Shown here piece by piece: positions 43,583 to 52,278 of a stretch of DNA of 64,000 nucleotides (the stretch's first letter is position 1; the number at the start of each line of letters is the position of its first letter). Below the pieces are notes generated by a model that was given only the letters and a program-made list of their open reading frames with translations, was not told where the DNA came from and made no database searches. The position numbers and the translations under genes were made by a program. Source of the DNA: CBINFS01 sp966250015 (lineage in GTDB: Bacteria > Bacteroidota > Rhodothermia > Rhodothermales > DASSAV01); NCBI GenBank assembly GCA_966250015.1, contig CBINFS010000001.1, positions 62,001-126,000 of the forward strand, in the 5' to 3' direction.

Positions 43583-44542
43583 ATGGCGGTTATCGGGGTT
43601 GATCTTGGAGGCACGAAGGTGAGCGCAGCGGCCTTTTCGGAAGATGGCCGCCTTCTCGACCGCGCCATCGAGCGTCTGGAAGGTCGCAAAGGCTCGGAAG
43701 TGAGTGACCTGATCGTGCAAATGGCCGCCCGGTTCATCGACGAGCAGACCCGTTGCGGGGAAGTCATAAAAGCGGTGGGCGTCTCCGTTCCCGGGATTTA
43801 CTACGCCTCTACCGGACGAGTGTGGGCGCCGAACATACCCGGATGGGACGACTTTCCCCTGCACGACACGATGACCTCGGCGCTTGGGAACGATTTGCCC
43901 GTGCACATTGCGAGCGACAGGGCGTGCTACATCCTTGGGGAGGCGTGGCAGGGGGAAGCCCGGGGTTGCCGTGACGCGATTTTTCTTTCGGTGGGCACGG
44001 GCATCGGGGCCGGGATTATGGCAGGGGGCGAGGTGCTTCGCGGCCATCACGACATTGCCGGCGCGATCGGTTGGCTGGCGCTCGACCGGAACTTTCGGCC
44101 CGAATACAAAACCTACGGCTGCTTCGAGTACCACGCTTCGGGGGATGGCCTTGCCCGGGTTGCGCGGGACCTGCTCGAGAGTCGGAATGAGTACCGATCT
44201 GCCTGGCGTCACGTAAAATCGGAAGCGCTTACGGCGAAGGATCTCTTCGAAGCTTACGAGCGAGGCGACCCGCTGGCTACCGAAGTGCTCGAAGAGGCCA
44301 TTACCTTCTGGGGGATGGCGGTTGCGAATCTGGTCAGCCTGTTCAACCCCGAAATGATCATAATGGGCGGGGGCGTCTTTGGCCCCGCGGCCCGGTTCCT
44401 GGATCGTATACGGGAAGAGGCTTCCCGGTGGGCTCAGCCGATCAGCATGAGGGAGGTAAAAATCACGGTCACCCGGTTGGGTGGTGACGCCGGTTTGTAC
44501 GGCGCAGCCTTTCACTCCCTTCGTGCCCTTCACCAATCGTAA
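43583..44542 (+). CDS. Atypical ROK-family sugar kinase-like protein
   Basis: 319 residues from the ATG at 43583. The ATP-binding DLGGTK is at 7-12, the central SVGTGIGAGIMAGG is present, and the catalytic-base Asp is kept in IASDRACYILGEAW. The usual GEIGH reads GAIGW, and the CxCGxxGC zinc site reads YKTYGC, so the zinc ligands are lost together. ROK kinases phosphorylate hexoses or amino sugars; this subgroup may prefer another sugar or do something else. A sugar-type MFS gene follows after five bases and an SIS gene after that. Confidence 0.8.
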   Translation: MAVIGVDLGGTKVSAAAFSEDGRLLDRAIERLEGRKGSEVSDLIVQMAARFIDEQTRCGEVIKAVGVSVPGIYYASTGRVWAPNIPGWDDFPLHDTMTSALGNDLPVHIASDRACYILGEAWQGEARGCRDAIFLSVGTGIGAGIMAGGEVLRGHHDIAGAIGWLALDRNFRPEYKTYGCFEYHASGDGLARVARDLLESRNEYRSAWRHVKSEALTAKDLFEAYERGDPLATEVLEEAITFWGMAVANLVSLFNPEMIIMGGGVFGPAARFLDRIREEASRWAQPISMREVKITVTRLGGDAGLYGAAFHSLRALHQS

Positions 44543-44547
44543 TCTGT

Positions 44548-45726
44548 ATGCCGAACGTCAATAAAAACCTGGTTTTTGCCGCTGCATGCCTCGTCATGCT
44601 GGTCTTTGGAATCGTGATGACGATCCTGGGACCGATCCTGCCGCCGCTCATCGAACGGTTCGGCGTCGATACGTCCGAAGCGGGCAGCCTCTTTTTCCTG
44701 ATGGGGATCGGTATCCTGATTGGATCGGTCGTTTTTGGTCCGGTCGTGGATCGCTACGGCTATAAGATTTTGCTTACCGTTTGTACGGGCTTGGTGCTCG
44801 TTGGCCTCGAGGGCATCGCCTTCGCGCCGTCGTTCAGCTATCTGTTTCCGGCCGTGTTTGTGCTTGGACTGGGGGGAGGCGTCATCAACGGTGGGGCCAA
44901 TGCGCTCGTAGCCGACATCTCGACCGAGCTGCGCGGCGCCAGCCTGAGCATTCTGGGCGTTTTCTTTGGCGTTGGCGCCTTCGGCGTCTCCCTTGCCCTC
45001 GGTTTTCTGCTCGACTTGTTTTCGTACACGTCACTGATTGCGGTGGTGGGCGGTCTGGTCCTGATCCCGCTGGCCTTTTTCGTGCTCATTCGATTCCCCG
45101 CACCCAAGCAGGAGCAGGGCTTCCCCCTGAAAGAGAGCGCCGGTCTCATCAAAGACCCGGTTCTGCTCCTATTCGGCCTCTTCCTTTTTCTTCAGAGCGG
45201 CACCGAGATCACGGTGGGAGGCTGGACCACCTCCTTCGTATCGGAAGAGCTTGGGCTTGCATCGGGGAGAGCGGTCTTTTTCGTAGCGACGTTCTGGCTT
45301 GGGATGATGGTTGCCCGAATCATCCTCGGAATGGTGCTTCGCAAAGCGGCGGCTGCCCGGGTGCTCCAGATATGTCTGGTGGTGGCTTTGGTCGGCGCCC
45401 TGATGATGTTGCTGGCGCAACAGCTATGGCCCGTGGGGCCCGGTGTTTTTATGGTAGGAGCCGGGCTTGCGGCGGGATTCCCGGTCATCCTGGGATTCGT
45501 TGGCGACCGGTATCCCCGGCTATCCGGGACCGCGTTTAGCCTCGTTCTGGTGATCGCGCTGCTGGGAGGCAGCATCGTACCCTACGTTGCCGGGATCATT
45601 GGAGATGCGTTTGGCCTCCGCGCTTCTTTCGGGATCGTTCCCATCAACCTTTGCCTGATGGTCGTGCTGCTGCTGGTGTCGACCAGAAAAGCCGCGACGG
45701 GGCAAAAGGCTGTATCGGCAACGTGA
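44548..45726 (+). CDS. MFS transporter, sugar-permease-like
   Basis: 392 residues, twelve hydrophobic segments, with the MFS motif GPVVDRYGYKILL after helix 2 and LGLGGGVINGGANALVADIS in helix 4, resembling the FucP/glucose-galactose group. It begins five bases after the ROK gene, so uptake of the same sugar is the natural reading. The exact sugar is unknown. Confidence 0.82.
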   Translation: MPNVNKNLVFAAACLVMLVFGIVMTILGPILPPLIERFGVDTSEAGSLFFLMGIGILIGSVVFGPVVDRYGYKILLTVCTGLVLVGLEGIAFAPSFSYLFPAVFVLGLGGGVINGGANALVADISTELRGASLSILGVFFGVGAFGVSLALGFLLDLFSYTSLIAVVGGLVLIPLAFFVLIRFPAPKQEQGFPLKESAGLIKDPVLLLFGLFLFLQSGTEITVGGWTTSFVSEELGLASGRAVFFVATFWLGMMVARIILGMVLRKAAAARVLQICLVVALVGALMMLLAQQLWPVGPGVFMVGAGLAAGFPVILGFVGDRYPRLSGTAFSLVLVIALLGGSIVPYVAGIIGDAFGLRASFGIVPINLCLMVVLLLVSTRKAATGQKAVSAT

Positions 45727-45882
45727 TCCCACCGGAGAACGATCTGTTCGGAGAGTATAGGCGGGCCACCATCTACTTTTTGCCTGTAGAAGTTGACCTT
45801 GTTCCACATATAAAAAGGCTGCAAGGGTCGAGCGGACGAGACCCGGCGCGGCACACACCCTAAATCCAACTAGAATACTCTC

Positions 45883-46644
45883 ATGCTTGCTAAAGAATGG
45901 CTTTCGAATGCCCGTCGTGTGATGGACCGAATTGAAGAAACGCAGATGGAAAACATCCAGCGAGCGGCAACGCTCATGGCCGATACCATCGAAGCGGAAC
46001 GATGGGTACACACCTTCGGATGCGGACACGCCACGTTGCCGATCGAGGAAATGTATCCCCGCATTGGCGGTTTCGTCGGGTTTCACCCGATGATCGAGCT
46101 GCCGCTGACGTTTTTCACGCGCATCGTCGGCGAGATGGGTGTGCGTCAATTCGTTTTTCTGGAGCGCGTGGAGGGCTATGGCGACCAGATAATGAAGGGG
46201 TATACGTTTGACAAGCGGGATACCATGTGGCTCTTCTCACACTCCGGCATCAACAACGTAAACATCGACGTGGCGCTCAGGGCAAGAGAGCTCGGCATGA
46301 AGATCGTGGTGACCGGTTCGGCGGCTGCTTTCCGGGACACGAAGAGCCGGCATTCTTCGGGCAAGCAATTGTTCGACCTGGCAGACGTCGTGATCGATAC
46401 GTGCGTGCCGTCGGTCGATGCGACTGTTGTGCTGAAGAACCACCAGGATCGCATCGGTCCCGTATCAACGATGGGGTTCGTTACGGTGGTCTGGATGACG
46501 ATAGCGACCGTTGCCGAGATCCTTGCGGATCGCGGCGTACACCTGTACATCCACCCCTCGCACAACGTGCCGGGCGACACCACGGCCCACGAAAGGCTCG
46601 ACGAAGCGCTCAGGGTGTACAAGGAACGTATCGCCGGCGTTTGA
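45883..46644 (+). CDS. SIS-domain protein (sugar isomerase-type)
   Basis: 253 residues of one SIS fold. VHTFGCGHATLPIEEM takes the place of the phosphosugar-binding GSGTS loop, and WLFSHSGINNVNIDVALRAR and KIVVTGSAAAF follow. It resembles the UPF0309/YbhA-type SIS proteins that bind phosphosugars; isomerase activity is not proven. It lies 156 bases after the MFS gene in the same direction, fitting kinase, transporter and isomerase for one sugar. Confidence 0.78.
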   Translation: MLAKEWLSNARRVMDRIEETQMENIQRAATLMADTIEAERWVHTFGCGHATLPIEEMYPRIGGFVGFHPMIELPLTFFTRIVGEMGVRQFVFLERVEGYGDQIMKGYTFDKRDTMWLFSHSGINNVNIDVALRARELGMKIVVTGSAAAFRDTKSRHSSGKQLFDLADVVIDTCVPSVDATVVLKNHQDRIGPVSTMGFVTVVWMTIATVAEILADRGVHLYIHPSHNVPGDTTAHERLDEALRVYKERIAGV

Positions 46645-46780
46645 AAACGCGACGCCCTTTAGAGAATCGAGGACTCACACGAAAGATAGCAGACTGCTAT
46701 CCGCTGACGTCCGAGGATGATTTTATGAAGGGGGCAGATCGAAGATGGTACGTTAAAAACAGCTAACAGCCTTACCCAAT

Positions 46781-46810
46781 ACGTCATCTCCGCGTAGGCG
46801 GAGGTCCATG
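46781..46810 (+). repeat. ACGTCAT-type hyphenated palindrome, copy 3
   Basis: ACGTCAT, stem CTCCGC, loop GTAG, stem GCGGAG, then GTCCATG. Same outer sequence as copies 1, 2 and 4. Confidence 0.78.
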
Positions 46811-46853
46811 TGAATGCGATTTGTCATGGCGGTTTTGTTAATCAGAACCGTTG

Positions 46854-46885
46854 CATGGATCCCGGCTCGGCGGCCGGGATGACGT
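46854..46885 (-). repeat. ACGTCAT-type hyphenated palindrome, copy 4 (inverted)
   Basis: Read on the minus strand: ACGTCAT, stem CCCGGC, loop CGCCGA, stem GCCGGG, then ATCCATG. It faces copy 3 across 43 bases. Confidence 0.78.
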
Positions 46886-46950
46886 GTTTTTGGGGTATTC
46901 AGTTCAGAAAATCGCGTCCCGCTTTCGGTCCATGTTTGTCTTATCTACCC

Positions 46951-46980
46951 CGTCATTCTAGGCGCGCTCCCAGAATTCGT
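46951..46980 (+). repeat. Degenerate ACGTCAT-type palindrome, copy 5
   Basis: CGTCATTCTAGG, then CGCGCT, then CCCAGAATTCGT: the same plan with one stem mismatch. It is unpaired with a neighbour. Confidence 0.5.
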
Positions 46981-46985
46981 ACGGA

Positions 46986-47036
46986 CAAAAAAGAAACGCA
47001 TCGCCGGACCGTTCGGCCTCAATCCGGCGATGCGTT
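46986..47036 (-). terminator. Intrinsic terminator of the beta-helix lipoprotein gene
   Basis: AACGCATCGCCGGA (46995-47008) pairs perfectly with TCCGGCGATGCGTT (47023-47036). On the minus strand a T-rich run follows, seen as A at 46986-46996. It stands 15 bases after the gene's stop. Confidence 0.85.
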
Positions 47037-47051
47037 GTGCCTTCTTACAGA

Positions 47052-48332
47052 TCAGAGAGGGTTCTGGCATTCCGGAAGCGGGGCGGGGAAGCTGCTGTTG
47101 AACTTGTTTTTGCTCCAGCAATTACCCGTCCCCGTACCGTCCCAGAGCAGGTCTGCTGGTGCGAAACCGGGCAGTTGCGGCTCGCCTGTTCCGTTGTCGG
47201 TCACGATGTTTTGGACGATGTGTACCTCGTCCGGGTCCGGTTCGATGCCCGAGATCGGGATACCGGCGATCGCACCGAAGGTAGCCGTGCTGCCGACGCC
47301 GATGCCGATGAACTCGTTGCCCTTCACCTGATTGTGTGTCACCAGGGTTTCGTTGTAACCGACTATCAGCAATCCGGTACCGGCAGGAACGGCCGATACG
47401 AGCCCGCCATCAGCAAAGTTGGCCAGGTTATTCCCGGTGAATTTGTTGAATGCCACGTAGAGGTCGGATGCTTCCAGGAAGGTGATGAACTGGGAGGGCG
47501 GCAGCAGCACCCCTAGCATTCCCGCGGTGTTGTTGTACGCCCGGTTGTCCGTGACAAAAACATCGACGGCGTTTTCGATTTCGATTCCCACCACGTTTTC
47601 GAAGGCGTCGTTGTGGTGGACGAGGACGTTTTCGGACTGTCCGACGTAAATGCCCGAATCGGCGCTCCCGGAAGCGGAGCAGAAAGCGATGATGCCAAAG
47701 TTGGAGCGCACGGGGAACAGCCCGTACTCTCCGTTATCAATCGCGTGGACACGAAGCAGCAGGTAACCGTCTGCTCTGACGGTGAAGATGCCGTTGTCGT
47801 CAAAGTCTCGAACCGTCAGGTTGGCAATGGTCACATTATCGGCGTCGCGAACCGTTATGCCGTTATCGACGCCGCCGGGGTTTTGAATGACGACCCTCGT
47901 ACCGTTCTGACCGGGCCAGCCCATCAAGGTTACCGGTTTTGTGATCGTCAGTGCTTCGAGGTAGGTGCCGGGTCTTATCCAGATGACCGCACCCTCCGGG
48001 GCCGCGTCCAGGGCTGTCTGTATCGATTCCCCACTATTCACGACGATGTGGTTTCCGTTTTTCCCGGCCTTCGTTTCAAAATTGTCGTTTGATAGCACGG
48101 CTCGAAGGGCCTCGAAATTGGTCTTTTCTGCGAGGGCCGAGAGGTCCATTGCGCTGTGGGCTTCCGCGTCAAGATCCAGGAGCTGGTATAGCTCTCGTTC
48201 GGAAGATGACATCGTCGACTCCGGCGCCGTCGAATCGACGGGCATGTCACTACACGCAGAGATCGTGGTTAGCACGACAAAGGTGATGAAAAGGACCAGT
48301 AAAGAGTGGGGGTACTGTTGGGCATTCTTCAT
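47052..48332 (-). CDS. Right-handed parallel beta-helix lipoprotein (NosD-like)
   Basis: 426 residues from the ATG at 48332 with GGAG upstream. A lipoprotein signal (FVVLTTISAC) is followed by an N-terminal linker and beta-helix repeats from about 95: SIQTALDAAPEGAVIWIRPG, VTIANLTVRDFDDNGIF, NVLVHHNDAFENVVGIEIEN. Such folds occur in polysaccharide lyases, epimerases and NosD proteins; no catalytic set is apparent, so the role is unknown. Its outer-membrane attachment and the nearby carbohydrate genes suggest a glycan ligand. It has its own terminator. Confidence 0.8.
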   Translation of the reverse strand: MKNAQQYPHSLLVLFITFVVLTTISACSDMPVDSTAPESTMSSSERELYQLLDLDAEAHSAMDLSALAEKTNFEALRAVLSNDNFETKAGKNGNHIVVNSGESIQTALDAAPEGAVIWIRPGTYLEALTITKPVTLMGWPGQNGTRVVIQNPGGVDNGITVRDADNVTIANLTVRDFDDNGIFTVRADGYLLLRVHAIDNGEYGLFPVRSNFGIIAFCSASGSADSGIYVGQSENVLVHHNDAFENVVGIEIENAVDVFVTDNRAYNNTAGMLGVLLPPSQFITFLEASDLYVAFNKFTGNNLANFADGGLVSAVPAGTGLLIVGYNETLVTHNQVKGNEFIGIGVGSTATFGAIAGIPISGIEPDPDEVHIVQNIVTDNGTGEPQLPGFAPADLLWDGTGTGNCWSKNKFNSSFPAPLPECQNPL

Positions 48333-48344
48333 GGCTTTCTCCAC

Positions 48345-48806
48345 AGGATCATTGAACAGTACAGTCCGTCACCAAAACGCCCGGACCATTGTGGTTGAAA
48401 AAACGCAGGCTTTTTGCTGCGATGGTAATCGGAGTGAGAAGGAGACAAGTCTCCTTTCTATCGAAGCAACATCGGCCGAACGACGCTGCGGTTCACGCCT
48501 TCGGCAGTTTACCTAAGCCGTAACGCCGTGACGAAACGAATGTGATTTTGCCTGACCACCAAAGGCAATTGTACAATCGGGGGAGAAATGCTCAACCGGA
48601 AACCAAAGACGGGATCTCCTAGTGATTGATTATAATAGCATTTAAAGGAAATGGAGGAGCAGGGTAAGTCCGTTACAAGAACGTTTCACTCACCATCCTA
48701 AGGCAGGTTGATCCGCAGTCTCTATACAAAGGTTTGCCGAAGACAGGAATAACTCCGTATTATCTTTATCGACCAGAAATGGCAGCGTGAGAAGTTCACG
48801 AAGGGC
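48345..48806. other. Intergenic region with a short inverted repeat
   Basis: About 460 bases with no convincing gene. AAGGAGAC (48439-48446) and GTCTCCTT (48449-48456) form a perfect inverted repeat with a two-base centre. An AT-rich GATTATAAT stretch near 48627 could be a -10 region. Nothing else stands out before the tRNA-Ser promoter. Confidence 0.4.
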
Positions 48807-48835
48807 TTGCCGGGCGGGAACTAAAGGCGTATTTT
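48807..48835 (+). promoter_or_regulatory. Candidate promoter of tRNA-Ser
   Basis: TTGCCG (48807-48812) and TATTTT (48830-48835) are 17 bases apart, placing a start about 25 bases before the tRNA. Confidence 0.45.
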
Positions 48836-48865
48836 GCGTACTCTACTGCGAATCAGCACAATCCC

Positions 48866-48954
48866 GGAGAGGTGGGTGAGTGGCTGAAACCAACGGTTTG
48901 CTAAACCGTCGTACGGGTCATACCGTACCGAGGGTTCGAATCCCTCCCTCTCCG
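48866..48954 (+). tRNA. tRNA-Ser (anticodon GCT)
   Basis: An 89-base class II tRNA. The acceptor GGAGAGG (48866-48872) pairs with CCTCTCC (48947-48953), with G as discriminator. The anticodon stem ACGGT/ACCGT encloses TTGCTAA (anticodon GCT). The long variable arm (CGTACGG ... CCGTACCG) and the T loop TTCGAAT are present. CCA is not encoded. Confidence 0.97.
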
Positions 48955-48976
48955 CACGTGTTTTGCGTGCATCGAT

Positions 48977-49008
48977 AAAGGCCGAGCGGTTTTTCCGTCC
49001 GGCCTTTT
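48977..49008. terminator. Bidirectional terminator between tRNA-Ser and the DUF5362 gene
   Basis: AAAGGCCGAGCGG (48977-48989) pairs with CCGTCCGGCCTTT (48995-49007) with one mismatch and one G-T pair, giving an A-run on the left and a T-run on the right. It serves the tRNA and the convergent minus-strand gene. Confidence 0.8.
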
Positions 49009-49024
49009 CTACTCTCAGCCTGGT

Positions 49025-49417
49025 TCAGATTTCGTAGGACTCACGGGCCGCTTCGATGACGTCCCAGAACCAAACGAGTGAGAAGCCGGTGATCACCAGG
49101 GTCAGGATGAGGATAATGAAAGCGATCACCATCATGATGCCCTGGATCATAAAAAACGTCCGGAGCTTCTGGAAAATGACGAGCAGGTCTTCGTCGTCGC
49201 CTCGCTGGGCGGCGCTTCCTGCCTGAACCAGCAAAACGCCCAGCCAGAGTGGAACCCACGCCACGACCAGGCCAACGATGGTGAGCGCGGCGGGCAGTCC
49301 GGAGAGGAACGTGACGATCCCGATGAATTTCAGCCACCCGGCCATGTCTCGGGCTGTTCGTCTCATGTTTTCGAGGACAGGATGCTGGGCAACATCCTCT
49401 CCGGTGTACGTCTGCAT
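49025..49417 (-). CDS. DUF5362-like small membrane protein
   Basis: 130 residues with three to four hydrophobic segments (FIGIVTFLSGLPAALTIVGL; WVPLWLGVLLVQAGSAAQRG; MIQGIMMVIAFIILILTLVI) and a charged loop GDDEDLLVIFQKLR, matching the DUF5362 pattern seen in Bacteroidota. A strong GGAGG lies eight bases before the ATG, which is unusual in this window. Function unknown. Confidence 0.75.
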   Translation of the reverse strand: MQTYTGEDVAQHPVLENMRRTARDMAGWLKFIGIVTFLSGLPAALTIVGLVVAWVPLWLGVLLVQAGSAAQRGDDEDLLVIFQKLRTFFMIQGIMMVIAFIILILTLVITGFSLVWFWDVIEAARESYEI

Positions 49418-49636
49418 CGTATGGCCTCCATTTAGTGAATAGGACGTTCCAGACGCAAATCGAACTACCCTTGCGGCACGCTCACAGGCTAAAACTCGTT
49501 TCAGATCTTACCAACACGGTCAATTCCACCTCCCAATATAATTTCGTATTGCAGCCAATCCTATCAGTTTTTTGCAAGTCGAACAGTGGGTCAATTGATC
49601 GTGCTGAGCTTCGTCAAGGCGGAATAACCCGGACAA

Positions 49637-50842
49637 TCAGGAGACTGGTACCTTCCGCCCGACGCCCATCAAAAAGATGATGACCGGCAAAATCAAGGCG
49701 AGCGCTGACCCGGTCAGAAAGACGCCGTTGATACCGGTTCTGGTGTAGGCGATGCCCGTTATCAGGGGGCCGAGGGTTTGCCCGAGGCGAAGCACCGTGC
49801 CGTTAAACGACATGATGGCGGCTCGATGGGCCTTTGGAGCAAGATCGGCCAGGAGCGTCTGGACCACGGGATTGCCGAGCCCCTGTCCGATTCCAAAGAG
49901 AAACGTCGGGATAAGTAACAGCAAAAGGCGGGGAATGAAGGGTATGAGGAACAGGCCTGATGCATAAAAAACGGCCGACGTCAAGAGCAGGTTGCGTCTG
50001 GAGAATCGGCGTGATAGCTTGCCGAGCTGCGAAGACGTCAAAACGGTGGCGAACGAGGTACTGGCCATGATGAGCCCGATGACGAAGCTCGGCTGACCGA
50101 AACGGTGGTTGATCAGGATGGGGAAGTAGGCCAGATACGATCCGTACAGGACGATGAAGGACGTGGTACTGATCAGAAAAAGTCCCAGCACCTGCGGCTC
50201 TCGAATGCTTTTCCACGCCTCGGATAGATATTCGCTCAGACGTTGGTCGGTACGGGTGGCCGGGAGGTCCAGGACGAACAGGACGATCAGCCCAACCGGT
50301 ATGGCCGCCAACGGTAGGTAGAAGGGATAAAACCAGGCGATGGAGGCAAGCGCGCCGCCGATGACCGGGTACGTCGCTGCGCCTATACTCAGCACACTCG
50401 CGTTGTAACCCATTGCCGTGGTCCTCTGCTGCCCGCTAAACAGGTCGCCGATGACCGTTACGTTGAGGGCGCCGAGGGCAGCCGCTCCGACCCCCTGAAA
50501 AAAACGCAGCCCCAGCAGTAACGTGAAGTCCCGGGTCAGCGAACACGAAAATCCGGCTATGCCAAACAGAAGGAGGGAGGGCACCAGGATTTGTTTTCGG
50601 CCGTACCGGTCGGCAAGCACACCCAGCATCGGCGCCAGGAAAATACCGGGGAGCGTAAACACGGTAATGAGAAGACCGACCTCGACCGGAGAAACCTTCA
50701 GTGTGGCGATGATCCTCGGGAAAGCAGGGGTGATGCTCGCAACCCCCAGAACGCCCACGAGGGTGACGCAAAAGACGACGTGGAGGTTGGAATCACGAAG
50801 AAGCGAGGTCGAGGGATCCGGTTGCGTGCTACTCAAATGCAC
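49637..50842 (-). CDS. MFS transporter (drug-efflux type)
   Basis: 401 residues with twelve hydrophobic segments and the motif LGVLADRYGRKQILVPSLLL after helix 2; helix 5 has GYNASVLSIGAATYPVIGGA, the antiporter-type motif of the 12-TMS drug efflux group. The start seems to be GTG at 50842. The substrate is unknown. It stands apart from the minus-strand DUF5362 gene by about 220 bases holding no clear signal. Confidence 0.83.
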   Translation of the reverse strand: MHLSSTQPDPSTSLLRDSNLHVVFCVTLVGVLGVASITPAFPRIIATLKVSPVEVGLLITVFTLPGIFLAPMLGVLADRYGRKQILVPSLLLFGIAGFSCSLTRDFTLLLGLRFFQGVGAAALGALNVTVIGDLFSGQQRTTAMGYNASVLSIGAATYPVIGGALASIAWFYPFYLPLAAIPVGLIVLFVLDLPATRTDQRLSEYLSEAWKSIREPQVLGLFLISTTSFIVLYGSYLAYFPILINHRFGQPSFVIGLIMASTSFATVLTSSQLGKLSRRFSRRNLLLTSAVFYASGLFLIPFIPRLLLLLIPTFLFGIGQGLGNPVVQTLLADLAPKAHRAAIMSFNGTVLRLGQTLGPLITGIAYTRTGINGVFLTGSALALILPVIIFLMGVGRKVPVS

Positions 50843-50985
50843 CAGTCTTTTCGGATAAAATCATGTTCTATATCGAACAGTAACAAACCACACTTCCACT
50901 CAATTGGTCCATTCTCCTCGTATTCTGGAAGCGGTTTTAAGTATCTTTTCGAGGTATTCAAGTTAACCATCCGCACCCCTCACCC

Positions 50986-52143
50986 ATGACGAACCATCAA
51001 ATCGTTGTTCGCGGCCTGCTCTTCGTTTCTCTTGTTCTTGTTGCCGGTTGCGCACAGGAACGTTCGGAAAACAAGGTGTTTCGCCCGGGCGAAATTTGGC
51101 CGGATAACAACGGCGTCCACATCAACGCGCACGGCGGTGGCATCCTTTACCAGGACGGCGTCTACTACTGGTTCGGCGAGCACAAGATCGAAGGGGAAAT
51201 CGGCAATACGGCGCAGGTTGGGGTGAGGGTCTACTCGTCGGAGAATCTGTACGACTGGACCGACCGCGGCGTTGCCCTGTCGGTCGTAACGGACGATCCG
51301 AACCACGAGCTGGCGGCAGGAAGCATCATCGAACGGCCGAAAGTGATCTACAACGACTCGACCGGCAAGTACGTGATGTGGTTTCATCTGGAACCAAAAG
51401 GGATGGGGTACAAGGGCGCTCGAAGCGGGGTGGCGGTCGCCGACCAGGTCACCGGTCCCTATACCTTCGTGGGCAGCTTCCGCCCCAATGCCGGTGTGTG
51501 GCCGATCAACGTGCAGGACGTGCATAAAATCCCCAATCCGGACGTCCTTGGGCTCACGTTCACGGGTGGCAGCGTCCCGGCGCATCCCGACACCCTCAAT
51601 ATCCTCGGCCGGGATTTCGAGGGTGGCCAGATGGCACGGGACATGACCCTTTTCGTCGACGATGACGGGACGGCCTATCACATCTACGCATCCGAAGAGA
51701 ACAGCACGCTGCACATCTCACAGCTCAGCGACGACTATCTCTCTCCCGCGGGCAAGTACGTGCGCGTCTTCGTCGGACGGTTCATGGAAGCGCCCGCCCT
51801 CTTCAAGCGCGGTGATAGATATTACCTGATTGCGTCGGGGTGTACCGGTTGGGATCCGAATGCGGCGAGGTCGGCGGTTGCGCCGTCCATCTGGGGTCCT
51901 TGGAAGGAGCTCGGGAATCCCGCCGTCGGTCCGGATAGCGCGCTCACCTTCCGTTCGCAGAGCACCTACGTGCTCCCTGTCGCCGGGAAAGAGGATGCCT
52001 TCATCTTTATGGCCGACCGGTGGAGACCCGAAAACCCGATCGACGGTCGTTACGTCTGGCTCCCGATCCAATTCGAGGGCGAAAGAGTCGTTATAGAATG
52101 GCTCGACGAATGGAACCTGGATTGGTTCGACCGGCAGCCGTGA
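50986..52143 (+). CDS. GH43-like five-bladed propeller lipoprotein
   Basis: 385 residues. Lipobox LVLVAGC with Cys near 22, then a five-bladed beta-propeller of the GH43/GH62 clan: INAHGGGILYQDGVYYWFGE (about 45-64), RPKVIYNDSTGKYVMWFH, ARDMTLFVDDDGTAYHIYAS and EAPALFKRGDRYYLIASGCT. The acidic residues in these blade loops are candidates for the base, pKa modulator and acid. It most resembles the GH43 subgroup that acts on beta-linked galactose, but this needs a tree. It is probably surface- or periplasm-anchored. Confidence 0.8.
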   Translation: MTNHQIVVRGLLFVSLVLVAGCAQERSENKVFRPGEIWPDNNGVHINAHGGGILYQDGVYYWFGEHKIEGEIGNTAQVGVRVYSSENLYDWTDRGVALSVVTDDPNHELAAGSIIERPKVIYNDSTGKYVMWFHLEPKGMGYKGARSGVAVADQVTGPYTFVGSFRPNAGVWPINVQDVHKIPNPDVLGLTFTGGSVPAHPDTLNILGRDFEGGQMARDMTLFVDDDGTAYHIYASEENSTLHISQLSDDYLSPAGKYVRVFVGRFMEAPALFKRGDRYYLIASGCTGWDPNAARSAVAPSIWGPWKELGNPAVGPDSALTFRSQSTYVLPVAGKEDAFIFMADRWRPENPIDGRYVWLPIQFEGERVVIEWLDEWNLDWFDRQP

Positions 52144-52278
52144 ACTCAGCCAATACCCTGTAACGATCATTCTACCTCACATCTCCTTTACAACCGGGCT
52201 GGCACGTCCGAGCCTGTTGAACTTACTATCGGATGTTGTGGCAATTACCGGTGATAAAACAAAAAGGTGGTGTGCGAT

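Larger units (their letters stand above)
46645..46994. other. Repeat-bearing intergenic region
   Basis: About 350 bases without a gene between the SIS gene and the terminator of the beta-helix lipoprotein. It holds three copies of the ACGTCAT-type palindrome (46781-46810, 46854-46885, 46951-46980). The first two form an inverted doublet like the one at 31888-31994. Confidence 0.65.

Noticed and set aside
46781..46980. CRISPR-like array reading of the palindromes
   Set aside because: Units alternate in orientation, vary in stem sequence and are too few; no cas genes nearby.
49601..49625. GTGCTGAGCTTCGTCAAGG segment, similar to common dispersed GAGCTT-CGTC-AAGG repeats
   Set aside because: Only part of such a repeat is present and the arms do not pair well, so I do not call it a repeat.
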